The notes under the pieces are model-generated. The model saw only the letters and a list, made by a program, of their open reading frames with translations. It was not told the DNA's origin and ran no database searches. A program made the position numbers and the translations under genes. Shown here piece by piece: positions 15,553-23,482 of a stretch of DNA of 37,470 nt. This DNA comes from Candidatus Beckwithbacteria bacterium (GTDB taxonomy: Bacteria > Patescibacteriota > Microgenomatia > UBA1400 > CG1-02-47-37). Location: positions 214,062 to 251,531 of the forward strand of contig JAPLVF010000013.1 of the NCBI GenBank assembly GCA_026397255.1, in the 5' to 3' direction. How positions within the stretch are numbered: the stretch's first letter is position 1; each line of letters opens with the position of its first letter.

Positions 15553-17652
15553 TTAGTTTTTAATTTCCAGGGTAATATTTTTGGCCACGTGCGGCAGAGT
15601 TTTTAAGGCTTTAGGCAGGCTGGGTTTGATAATAATATCGGCTTTCAAGAAACTCGGCAAAGAAGTTAAAAAGGGTTGAATGGCTTGAGGGTAACGGCCT
15701 TTAATTTTAGCTTTAATGGCCGGCAGGTCCAGCTTGGGAAGAAGCTGAATTTGAAAATCAACGGAAGCGGTTGCGGTATTCTTAACCATTTTAACGGCGG
15801 TTAATTCGGCGTCGTTGGTAGAACCAATAATAAAATCTGCCGGGATTTTATCCTGAACGAAGGCACTTAAAAGTGTCAGTAAATCTTTTTGACTATAACT
15901 TAAAGTCTGATAATCAAGCTTGGCTTCCAACGTTAAGTTGTCAGCCTGTTCGCCAACATTATGGTTAAAATTTTTGGAAGTCAACTTATCCTGACCCTTA
16001 ATCGTCATGGACCGTTTATCATTGCCGAGGCGGCTTTGTAAATCTGTTTGGGCCTGATTAATTAATTGGTTGGTTAAATTAGTTAATAACTGGTCTTGGT
16101 CCGCTTGAGAGACGGCCTTAACTTCCTGACTGGAGCCGTTGGAAAGACCGCTGGTTTTAGCATAAAAATCAGCTTCACTAAACTGCTTAAAAACCAGGCG
16201 GGTATCGTTGGCGAGATTCCCCTCGGCGCCGATACTTTTGGCGGTAATTTTGGCATTGGCCTTACCGGGGGTAATGGTAATGACGCCCTCACTACTTTCC
16301 TGACTGGAACTGGAGGCAATGGTCGTATCTTCATCCAGAGTAAAGGTTAAGTTGCTGGGGTCGATGAGAACGGTAGCTTGAGTAAATGTTTTTGCTTGGC
16401 TGGTTTTATTATAAATAGTAATGTCACCGGCCGCCGGATTACCAATTAATTTTGTCCCTGTCGTAGGCAGAGATTGACTGCCAGAGACAGAAATATCGAC
16501 CGTTTCTGCTGGCAGAGTGGCCTTGGCCACGTCAATAATTTTGGCATCAGTGGAAGCGGTAATAGTGAAAGCTTGGTCAATATTTTTTGGTTCAAAATAA
16601 AGAGTCACCTGGGCTTTGGGCAAATACCAGTAAGCGTAAAAAACCAAGATTAATAAAATAACAAAGCCAGGGATAATTAAATTTAAGCGGGGAAATTTTA
16701 GCTTAAAATGAGGCAATTTAAGAGAAAAAAGTTTGACTTTAATCAATTGAATTAGATTAATTTTTGTTTCAGTCTTAGGTTCGATTTTTGGTTCTGGTTT
16801 GGGTTCAGGTTGAACTAAAGCGATATCTTGATTGGTAAAACCAAGGGTTTCTTTAACTTCTTCTTTTCCCGGTTCTTTTTCCTTAATTTCAAAACCCAAG
16901 GATTTGGCAACTTCACTGCCACCGGCCAGGCTTACAGCCTTAATTGAAGCTTCTAAGGGAAGAACTTCAACTTTAGGAAAGTGAATAAAGGGTAGTTTTT
17001 CTTCCCAATCATAAGAAGTCAACTGTTGCTTATCCTCTTCAAAATCATTTTTGCCGTCATAAAGAATCATCCGGCTAGGCAAAGTGTCAATATCTTTAAA
17101 GCGGGATAGTCCCTCTTCTACGTCCGCCCCCAAATCGCCGCTCCGGCCAACCACTTCGCTACCAATAACTTTTCCCAATTTAACCAAAGACAAATTAATT
17201 TCGGTAGAATTTAACTGCAAAAAAATCGCGCTAACCGGACTGCCTTCTTCAATTTTTAAATACTGGACAACGGCGGTATTGGTAATGACAAAACCTAACG
17301 GCTTTAATTCCAAAGATTCACATAGAGGTTTTAAGTAGGCTTTTTTTTCCGGATTAATATTATCTTTATCCACCCAGGAATCGGGCAGGCCAAAAATTAC
17401 GCCGGAAGGCTGAGGAGAAAGATTTTGGGAAGCGAGAGAAACAGATTCGTCAACGCCGGCCAGAAGTTTTTCCTGGTTTTGACCATCCCAGTTTTTAACC
17501 GGGCCAGTTTTAACAACTTCGGTATGGCCGTTAACAACCGTCCAAACAGAGCTTTTAATTATGTCTTCAGTAATCTCAACGGCAAAAAAATATTCGGTTT
17601 TTGTCTCTTCTTTTTTATTGGTTAGTCTGGTGAGCAGGTTGGTTAGTTTCAT
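15553..17652 (-). CDS. PilM/FtsA-like actin fold fused to a membrane span and a large exported domain (699 aa)
   Basis: A three-part protein. Residues ~20-250 resemble an actin-like ATPase of the PilM/FtsA type (YFFAVEITEDIIKSSVW opening, FGLPDSWV, a G-SGDLGADVEEGLSR stretch similar to family phosphate/adenosine loops, and a C-terminal LAGGSEVAKSLGF). Then follow a Pro/Glu/Lys-rich linker (~255-300), a transmembrane span (~324-345) and an exported region of about 350 residues rich in beta strands, with Thr/Ser-rich segments that resemble baseplate-J-like or adhesin modules. The ATPase would be cytoplasmic, the rest outside. Similar fusions occur widely in Patescibacteria, where type IV pili are common; a pilus or cell-surface role is plausible. 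It overlaps the 3' end of alaS by 38 bp and abuts the sortase gene. Confidence 0.72.
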   Translation of the reverse strand: MKLTNLLTRLTNKKEETKTEYFFAVEITEDIIKSSVWTVVNGHTEVVKTGPVKNWDGQNQEKLLAGVDESVSLASQNLSPQPSGVIFGLPDSWVDKDNINPEKKAYLKPLCESLELKPLGFVITNTAVVQYLKIEEGSPVSAIFLQLNSTEINLSLVKLGKVIGSEVVGRSGDLGADVEEGLSRFKDIDTLPSRMILYDGKNDFEEDKQQLTSYDWEEKLPFIHFPKVEVLPLEASIKAVSLAGGSEVAKSLGFEIKEKEPGKEEVKETLGFTNQDIALVQPEPKPEPKIEPKTETKINLIQLIKVKLFSLKLPHFKLKFPRLNLIIPGFVILLILVFYAYWYLPKAQVTLYFEPKNIDQAFTITASTDAKIIDVAKATLPAETVDISVSGSQSLPTTGTKLIGNPAAGDITIYNKTSQAKTFTQATVLIDPSNLTFTLDEDTTIASSSSQESSEGVITITPGKANAKITAKSIGAEGNLANDTRLVFKQFSEADFYAKTSGLSNGSSQEVKAVSQADQDQLLTNLTNQLINQAQTDLQSRLGNDKRSMTIKGQDKLTSKNFNHNVGEQADNLTLEAKLDYQTLSYSQKDLLTLLSAFVQDKIPADFIIGSTNDAELTAVKMVKNTATASVDFQIQLLPKLDLPAIKAKIKGRYPQAIQPFLTSLPSFLKADIIIKPSLPKALKTLPHVAKNITLEIKN

Positions 17653-19342
17653 GATTAATCACAACGTAAACTCGGCGCTTACCGGCACCGATTGATTCCT
17701 CTTTAACAATCTTAACACCGCCAATTTCCCCTGTCGAGCTAACATGAGGGCCAGAGCAAATTTCTTTGGAAAAATTGCCGATGGAATAGACGGAAACTTT
17801 ATCTGGGTAAGTTTCTTTAAATAAAGCCAAAGCCCCGGATTTTAAGGCTTCGGCTTTATCCTGAATAGTTTTAGTGACCGGTAAATTAGCTTTTATTTTT
17901 TCGTTAATTAATGTTTCCACTTTAGTAATTTCCTCTTTAGATAAAGCCTGAGGATGCGAGAAATCAAAACGCAAGCGCTCGCTGGTAATATTGCTACCTT
18001 CCTGATGAATGTGATTGCCCAAAACTTTTCTTAAAGCGGCGTGAAGCAGATGAGTGACAGTGTGAAATTTAATCACTGTTTCGGAATGGTCGGCCAAGCC
18101 GGCTTTAAACATGCCGGCCGAAGCAGTGCGGGATTTTTGACTATGTTGTTCCACTAAAGCATCGAATTTGGTTTTATTTAATTTCACTTTCACCACTGCA
18201 CCAATCACTTCCAAAGGTAAGCCATAAGATTGAAACAAGTTAAAAGCTAAGGCCTCGTCAATAATTTTGGCTTTGTTTAAAATTTTTAAGCCTTCTTTTA
18301 AACTTTGGGAAAATTTATTAATTTCGTTGCTCAAAATTATTCGGGCCTCTTCTCCGGTGGTTAATAAACCAAGATAATCAGCTAAGGTTTGAGGTTTAGC
18401 GAGTTTAATGGCCGCACGGCGGATTAAACGGCGCAAGACGTAACCTTGTTTTTTATTGGAAGGTAATATCCCTTCATTAAGCATGGCGGAGGCGGCGCGA
18501 AGGTGGTCGGCAATTAGGCGGCTGTCGGCTAAAGACTGGGTGTTAATCGACTGCATTAAGGCTCTAAAAATATCAATTTGAAAAATGTCCGGCGTGTTTT
18601 GGCAGGCGGCCGCTAAACGTTCGAGGCCGCCGCCAAAATCCACGTTTTGTTTAGGCAAAGGTTTAAAAGAACTGTCAGCCTGCTTTTCAAATTGTATAAA
18701 AACCGAGTTGCCGATTTCCATAAAATGACCACAATCGCAGTTGGGGTGGCATTTAGCGCCAAATTTCTGGCGGTGTTTTATTTCCGTAAATTCATAAAAA
18801 ACTTCCGAGTCCGGGCCACCGATTTCACCAGCAGGCATTTTGTCCGGTGTGCCGGAACGGGACCACCAGTTTTTGGCAGCCGGGTAGTAAAAAATGTGAT
18901 CCGGAGAAACGCCCAGTTTTTGCCAAATTGAGTAAGTTTCTTCGTCTTTAGGAACACCGTTGCCACCCTCAAAAACCGTGACGTAAAGTTTGTCCTTCGA
19001 CAAGCTCAGGATTTTCGTTAAGAATTCCCAAAACCAGGCCAGCTGCTCTTCCTTAAAATAGTCACCTAAACTCCAGTTGCCGAGCATTTCAAAAAAAGTG
19101 GTGTGGCGGTTGTCGCCGACTTCGTCAATGTCTTCAGCGCGAAAACAGGGCTGGGAGTCGACCAATCTCGTCCCCATCGGGTGCGGCTCGCCTTTTAAAT
19201 ACGGCACTAACTGTTGCATGCCGGAAGAGGTAAAAAGCGTGGTTGGGTCGTTGGGCGGCACCAAGGGCGCCGGCGGAATAAGCTTATGGCCTTTATCCTG
19301 GAAAAATCTTAAATACGCCGAACGGATTTCATTGGTAGTCAT
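17615..19342 (-). CDS. alaS: Alanyl-tRNA synthetase, short form (575 aa)
   Basis: Charges tRNA-Ala. It has the class II catalytic domain (motif 2 region FRAEDIDEVGDNRHTTFFEMLGNWSLGDYF, quoted only in part: RHTTFFEMLGNWSLGDYF), the tRNA-recognition domain and the editing domain (HTVTHLLHAAL near 428-438, CSGPH near 528-532, both zinc ligands). The C-terminal C-Ala domain of usual ~870-aa enzymes is absent, as in several Patescibacteria; editing may then depend less on it. Residues 111-117 (ILSLSKD) are encoded by the widespread repeat motif at 18992-19012. The promoter ends 6 bp before ATG, giving a leaderless message. First gene of a seven-gene operon ending with mltG. Confidence 0.97.
   Translation of the reverse strand: MTTNEIRSAYLRFFQDKGHKLIPPAPLVPPNDPTTLFTSSGMQQLVPYLKGEPHPMGTRLVDSQPCFRAEDIDEVGDNRHTTFFEMLGNWSLGDYFKEEQLAWFWEFLTKILSLSKDKLYVTVFEGGNGVPKDEETYSIWQKLGVSPDHIFYYPAAKNWWSRSGTPDKMPAGEIGGPDSEVFYEFTEIKHRQKFGAKCHPNCDCGHFMEIGNSVFIQFEKQADSSFKPLPKQNVDFGGGLERLAAACQNTPDIFQIDIFRALMQSINTQSLADSRLIADHLRAASAMLNEGILPSNKKQGYVLRRLIRRAAIKLAKPQTLADYLGLLTTGEEARIILSNEINKFSQSLKEGLKILNKAKIIDEALAFNLFQSYGLPLEVIGAVVKVKLNKTKFDALVEQHSQKSRTASAGMFKAGLADHSETVIKFHTVTHLLHAALRKVLGNHIHQEGSNITSERLRFDFSHPQALSKEEITKVETLINEKIKANLPVTKTIQDKAEALKSGALALFKETYPDKVSVYSIGNFSKEICSGPHVSSTGEIGGVKIVKEESIGAGKRRVYVVINHETNQPAHQTNQ
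18992..19012. repeat. CTGAGCTTGTCGAAGGA-type dispersed repeat inside alaS
   Basis: TCCTTCGACAAGCTCAGGA (minus strand reads the mirror) is an imperfect palindrome that I recall as a very common dispersed motif in many bacterial and metagenomic genomes, often in coding regions where it adds the peptide LSLSKD. Here it encodes ILSLSKD in AlaRS between a helix and the strand YVTVFEGG, with no frame change. It is the only copy I found in the window. Confidence 0.6.
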
Positions 19343-19348
19343 GAAGCA

Positions 19349-19377
19349 ATTGTAGCAAGATAGATCTACTTTACCAA
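19349..19377 (-). promoter_or_regulatory. Promoter of alaS
   Basis: Minus strand: TTGGTA (19372-19377), 17-bp spacer with an extended-TG, then TACAAT (19349-19354), which ends 6 bp before ATG. It predicts a leaderless mRNA for the alaS operon. Confidence 0.6.
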
Positions 19378-19686
19378 CGGCCGGCCGGATTTGGAGAAAA
19401 CTTTCTTTTTAATGGCTTTAATTTTTTTCTTAGCGGCCTTGACTTCTTTTTGAGCAATTTTCTCTACCGCCTGGGGTAACGTTTTGGTTTTGGTGTCTTT
19501 TTTAACCTCTTTAATCACTTCATCTAGGTGTTCTTTGGCTTCGCGGTAATAACCGCTGAGAACTTTTTTAACTTTTTGGCCTGATTTAGTTTTGTATAAA
19601 AAAGTGGCGCCGGCGGCGACAGCGGCACCAACCAGTAAACCGGAGGCAAAAGGCAGAGATTTATTCTTGGTCTCGTTCGGGCTCAT
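19366..19686 (-). CDS. YtxH-like small membrane protein (106 aa)
   Basis: Small protein with one N-terminal hydrophobic segment (residues ~12-30, LPFASGLLVGAAVAAGATFLY) followed by KTKSGQKVKK and a long, highly charged Lys/Glu helix. This is the layout of YtxH-like proteins: membrane anchor plus coiled cytoplasmic or cell-surface tail. The basic C-terminus (KKKIKAIKKKVF) could touch nucleic acid or phospholipid. It overlaps the previous gene by 26 bp, so the two are co-translated and may form a complex. Function unknown. Confidence 0.78.
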   Translation of the reverse strand: MSPNETKNKSLPFASGLLVGAAVAAGATFLYKTKSGQKVKKVLSGYYREAKEHLDEVIKEVKKDTKTKTLPQAVEKIAQKEVKAAKKKIKAIKKKVFSKSGRPLVK

Positions 19687-19945
19687 CTTTTTTATGGATT
19701 AACTCACCGGCTAGTTCAACAATTTTCGCGCCTTTTTTCAAACCGGAAATAAATTCAGAGGCGTGCTCGATCGGATCAGCGACGGACTTGGTGATGCGCT
19801 TGACGTCATCCAGCATGGAGTTAGTTTTTTTGAGGGAGATTTTAACTTCTTCCAAAATCTTAAAAACGTAAATCGAGAAAATAATTAACAGAATACAAAG
19901 AATGGCAACGACGATAACTAAAATAATTTGAGATAAAGTCAACAT
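19661..19945 (-). CDS. DUF948-like small membrane protein (94 aa)
   Basis: One strongly hydrophobic N-terminal span (residues ~4-30) and a helical tail with KKTNSMLDDVKRITKSVADPI, the pattern of DUF948-type proteins that in some bacteria accompany YtxH-like proteins. That pairing is repeated here by the overlapping next gene. It has its own promoter (TTGACA 19975-19980, 17 bp, GATACT 19952-19957) ending 6 bp before ATG, so the message is leaderless. The role is not known; envelope stress has been suggested for related pairs. Confidence 0.8.
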   Translation of the reverse strand: MLTLSQIILVIVVAILCILLIIFSIYVFKILEEVKISLKKTNSMLDDVKRITKSVADPIEHASEFISGLKKGAKIVELAGELIHKKDEPERDQE

Positions 19946-19951
19946 GAATTA

Positions 19952-19980
19952 AGTATCAATTAAGACCAGGGGTTTGTCAA
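19952..19980 (-). promoter_or_regulatory. Promoter of the DUF948-like/YtxH-like pair
   Basis: Minus strand: perfect TTGACA (19975-19980), 17-bp spacer, GATACT (19952-19957), 6 bp from the ATG. The -35 lies just past the end of surE. Confidence 0.65.
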
Positions 19981-19984
19981 ATTT

Positions 19985-20779
19985 TTATAAATTTATTACT
20001 TGGCCTTTGAGTTTCTGGAAGGCGGCGAAATCGAGGAGGTCAGGCTGACAGAGAGTGACGGAAATATAACCGGAGCGGAGAGCGTCGGCATCGGTGTTAA
20101 TAAACCCTTTTAAGCCCTCATGAAAACCGGTCGGGTAAGAATAATGTTTAGTGGTTTTATCCAATTTCACCTGAGAATAAAAGTCATCAAAATAGTAGGC
20201 AAAACGGGTAAATTTAATTTTTTTAGTCGGCTGGTCAGGAAAGTTAATGTTTAATAAAGTTGTTTCCCAAAATTCGTTTTTTATTGCCAAGTCCATTAAT
20301 TGCAAAGCGGCGGAGCCAGGAAATTCATAATAGTCACGCAAGTCTTCATCACCCTGGTGGTCATGGTACCAAAAATCGGCCGGGGCATTCCAGGAAAAAG
20401 CAATGGCCTTGGAGGCCAATCTTAACTTAATGGCCCGAACCGCGGCAGTCATGGTACCGGAAGCCAATTCACCGACCAAGTTAGGACCAAGATTAATGCC
20501 GGAAATCACCAAGTCAAAATTGGTTTTAAAATAGGCTTTAGCTAATTCCATGGCATCACCCGGGGTGCCACTCACCCACAAGGCTTTAACGCCGTCAACT
20601 TTGGCTTCTCCCCAAGTGCCGCCGTTTTTAATGATTAGTTTGCCGCCCACACCCGACTGCTGAACTTTACTGGCGGCCACAGCCAATTCGTATTTATCTT
20701 TTAACAAATGAATTAAAAGCCGGGTGCCGATGGAATTGTAACCATCGTCGCCGGTTAATAAAATCCGTTTAATTTTCAT
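19985..20779 (-). CDS. surE: 5'/3'-nucleotidase SurE
   Basis: Metal-dependent nucleoside monophosphate phosphatase. The SurE fold signature is present: ILLTGDDGYNSIG at residues 6-18 with metal ligands D11 and D12, S42 in QQSGVGG, and SGINLGPNL with N96 for metal/substrate. The conserved Asn before the Asp pair (normally TNDDG) is Gly here, a small change next to the metal site. The length, 264 aa, is normal. It starts with a 4-bp overlap (ATGA) after the RodZ-like gene and closes the operon of the Lon-like AAA+ gene, RNase J, FtsK and RodZ-like. The context does not point to a specific substrate. Confidence 0.92.
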   Translation of the reverse strand: MKIKRILLTGDDGYNSIGTRLLIHLLKDKYELAVAASKVQQSGVGGKLIIKNGGTWGEAKVDGVKALWVSGTPGDAMELAKAYFKTNFDLVISGINLGPNLVGELASGTMTAAVRAIKLRLASKAIAFSWNAPADFWYHDHQGDEDLRDYYEFPGSAALQLMDLAIKNEFWETTLLNINFPDQPTKKIKFTRFAYYFDDFYSQVKLDKTTKHYSYPTGFHEGLKGFINTDADALRSGYISVTLCQPDLLDFAAFQKLKGQVINL

Positions 20780-21381
20780 TGAACAATGATAACATACCGA
20801 ACAAGCGTGGTGGTTTTATTACGCCGGGAGGTGGCTTTAAAGTTCAGCTCGGAGGTGGTACCCGTGGTGATAAAAGAGCCGTCGGGTTGGAGATTGACGG
20901 TTCTGTCGTTTAAAGTCAAGGTGACATCACGATTAGTTTTACCTTTAATTAAAAACGGTGATTTAACTTCCTCGCCTGATTGAGGTTGGTCCAAAATTAG
21001 TTGCGGCGGAGAAAAAATTTTATAAATCGTAAGGAAAAGATAGGCGAGAATTATTAGGCCCACGAAAAGCCACACAAAGTAACGACGGTTAACCGAAGGA
21101 TTAAGCGGCTTAATTAGACCGTCGGGAATAAGTTTCTTTTGCCGGCGATGGGTAAAATCGCGCTTAAAAGCAGCAATCGCCAGATCAGGATTAAGATGAA
21201 CGATCTTCGCGTAATTTTGAATAAACCCTTGGATATAAGGCGTAGGGGGAAGCGCATTAAACTGATTTTTTTCCAAAGCTAACAGGGTTTTAAGAGGAAT
21301 GCGTGTCAAATGACTAACGCCGGTAAGGGTGAGTTTGGCTTTAATCCGACTAGACTTAAGCAGACTACCGGCTGTTTGCAT
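20776..21381 (-). CDS. RodZ-like HTH/transmembrane protein (201 aa)
   Basis: Cytoplasmic helix-turn-helix of the RodZ type (residues ~3-75; GSLLKSSRIKAKLTLTGVSHLTRIP and the LEKNQFNALPPTPYIQGFIQNYAKIV region, of which the key part is FNALPPTPYIQGFIQNYAK), a basic juxtamembrane segment, one transmembrane span (~101-121), and an exported beta domain (~126-201) that resembles an Ig-like fold (PSGEEVKSPFLIKGKTN). In rod-shaped cells RodZ links MreB to the wall. No mreB is in view, so the call stays at family level. It overlaps ftsK by 17 bp and surE by 4 bp. Confidence 0.82.
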   Translation of the reverse strand: MQTAGSLLKSSRIKAKLTLTGVSHLTRIPLKTLLALEKNQFNALPPTPYIQGFIQNYAKIVHLNPDLAIAAFKRDFTHRRQKKLIPDGLIKPLNPSVNRRYFVWLFVGLIILAYLFLTIYKIFSPPQLILDQPQSGEEVKSPFLIKGKTNRDVTLTLNDRTVNLQPDGSFITTGTTSELNFKATSRRNKTTTLVRYVIIVQ

Positions 21382-23473
21382 TACTGCCTCGCTGACTTAA
21401 AAAACTGTCGGCATTGGTAATGAAGACCTCCCGGGCTTTGGCGCCTTCTGAGGGACCAACAGCGCCGGCAAGCTGCAACTGGTCTAAAATCCGGGCTGCC
21501 CGGGCATAACCAATGGATAACCGACGTTGCAACAGCGAGGCGGAGGCTCGGTCATATTGACAAATAACCCGTGAGGCTTCTTCAAATAATTCATCGATTT
21601 CTTGGTCTTGCGGGAGCCCTGGTTGGCCGGGAAGCTTGGCTTTAAATTTCTGAGTGACTTCTTCCGTATATTCCACTTTAACGGCATTCTTTTTAATAAA
21701 GTCAACCAAGGCAGTCGTGTCTTTCACTGAGATAAAGGTGCCTTGAATCCGGGTTGGCTTAGCCTGATCAGGCGGAATATAGAGCATGTCGCCACGCCCT
21801 AAAAGCTTTTCGGCACCGGGAGAATCAATAATCACCCGGGAATCAACCATAGAATTAACGTTAAAAGAAATCCGGAAGTTAATGTTGGCTTTAATCAAAC
21901 CGGTCAGGACATCAACCGAAGGCCGTTGGGTGGCTAAAACCAAATGAATCCCGGTCGCCCGGGCCATTTGGGCCAAGCGGGTAATGGCATCTTCCACGTC
22001 AGACGGGGCATAAAGAATAATATCGGCCAACTCGTCAATGACGATTAAAATATAGGGTAAGGCCTGAAAGCCGGAAAGTTCGTTGTAGCCGGCAATATTG
22101 CGTACCCCGACTTCAGCAAAAATTTTATAGCGCCGGTCCATTTCGGAAATCGCCCATTTTAAGGCAGAGACAACTTTTTCCGGCTCAACAATAACCGGGG
22201 TTAATAAATGAGGTACGTCGTTGTAAAGCGTCAACTCCACCCGCTTGGGATCAACGAGAATGAGCTTAACCTCTTCGGGGCTGCAGCGGAAAAGAATAGT
22301 AGAGATAATGGAGTTAATACAGACGGATTTACCGGAACCGGTGGCACCGGCGATTAAAACATGAGGCATTTTATCAATGTCCGAAGTGACGAGTTCGCCG
22401 GAAACATCCAGCCCCAAAGGAAAGGCCAATTTGCTTTTCTCTTCTTTTAGGGCTTTTTTAGCTAACATTTCTTTAAGGGGAACAATTTCCAAAGAACGGT
22501 TGGGAAGTTCCAAACCGACATAGGACCGGCCGGGAATCGGTGCTTCAATCCGGATTTGTCCTTGGGGAGCGGCCAAAGCCAAGGCTAAATCGTTTTGCAG
22601 GCTGGTAATTTTGCTTAATTTTGTCCCTTTGGCAATTTCAATACAATATTGGGTCACGGCCGGGCCGTAATTAACTTCTTTAATGCTGGCCTTAATCCCA
22701 AAACTATCTAAAGTCCGCTCAATGGTGTCGGCATTAGCCTTAACATCGCCCCGATCAGCTTTAGTGCCGGAAAAGTCTGACAGAAGGGAAAGCGGTGGAT
22801 AATGCCACATTTGTGCCTGACCGCCGATTTTGTTGGCAATTACCGGGGCAGGAGTTTCCGGCACAGGCCGGGAACGCGGCTGAGGCTTAGAGGACATTTC
22901 TTCAGCGCCTAGACCTTTAACAGTAAACCCGGTGGCTTTTGGCCTAAATAAAGGTTCCTGATGTTTGGCCTTTAAGAAAGCGGCTAGAGATTTTATTTTA
23001 TTAAAAACCGCCTGCAGACCTAAAAGAATATCTTCCAGGCTGGTTTCGAAAATAACAACAATGCTGACAAAAACGGCGGCCAGTAAAACTAAAACCGCAC
23101 CCGGACGGTAAATTAAATCAACCAGGCTTTGCCAAATTTGGCCGCCGATCGCGCCGGCATGGGTCAGGCTGACAGCGGCAATTAATAAAATAACTGAACC
23201 GATAAAAACATTCGGCTTGGTCACCCGCCATTTAAGCCTGGTCAACATCAATCCGCTGGACAGGAAAATAAACGGCAACAATAAAATCCCCCAACCAAAC
23301 AAGGAATGAAAATAGTTAAAAATTAATTTTAAAAACGCGCCCTGGCGGGACAGAGACATCAAAGTAAGTCCGCCAATGAGAATGAGTCCGGTAGAAATTA
23401 AGGTATAAATTGTTTCTTTAGGCAGTTTTATTTTGAATGGTTGTTTTCGGCGACCGCGAAAATGTCTGGACAT
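21365..23473 (-). CDS. ftsK: DNA translocase FtsK/SpoIIIE
   Basis: Septal DNA pump that clears chromosome ends at division. The N-terminal ~150 residues hold about four transmembrane spans. A Pro-rich linker leads to the motor: the alpha domain (DRGDVKANADTIERTLDSFG), Walker A GATGSGKS (about 376-383), Walker B VIDELADII, and the sequence QMARATGIHLVLATQRPSVD, whose conserved key part is ATQRPSVD. The C-terminal gamma winged helix (ASASLLQRRLSIGYARAARILD) is complete, so orientation reading by short DNA motifs is plausible. The 702-aa length is on the short side because the linker is short. It starts 9 bp after the RNase J stop. Confidence 0.97.
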   Translation of the reverse strand: MSRHFRGRRKQPFKIKLPKETIYTLISTGLILIGGLTLMSLSRQGAFLKLIFNYFHSLFGWGILLLPFIFLSSGLMLTRLKWRVTKPNVFIGSVILLIAAVSLTHAGAIGGQIWQSLVDLIYRPGAVLVLLAAVFVSIVVIFETSLEDILLGLQAVFNKIKSLAAFLKAKHQEPLFRPKATGFTVKGLGAEEMSSKPQPRSRPVPETPAPVIANKIGGQAQMWHYPPLSLLSDFSGTKADRGDVKANADTIERTLDSFGIKASIKEVNYGPAVTQYCIEIAKGTKLSKITSLQNDLALALAAPQGQIRIEAPIPGRSYVGLELPNRSLEIVPLKEMLAKKALKEEKSKLAFPLGLDVSGELVTSDIDKMPHVLIAGATGSGKSVCINSIISTILFRCSPEEVKLILVDPKRVELTLYNDVPHLLTPVIVEPEKVVSALKWAISEMDRRYKIFAEVGVRNIAGYNELSGFQALPYILIVIDELADIILYAPSDVEDAITRLAQMARATGIHLVLATQRPSVDVLTGLIKANINFRISFNVNSMVDSRVIIDSPGAEKLLGRGDMLYIPPDQAKPTRIQGTFISVKDTTALVDFIKKNAVKVEYTEEVTQKFKAKLPGQPGLPQDQEIDELFEEASRVICQYDRASASLLQRRLSIGYARAARILDQLQLAGAVGPSEGAKAREVFITNADSFLSQRGSNANSR

Positions 23474-23482
23474 AAAATAATT

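Noticed and set aside
15553-17652. Separate plus-strand genes within the large fusion gene
   Set aside because: They are shadows of the minus-strand frame and show no motifs.
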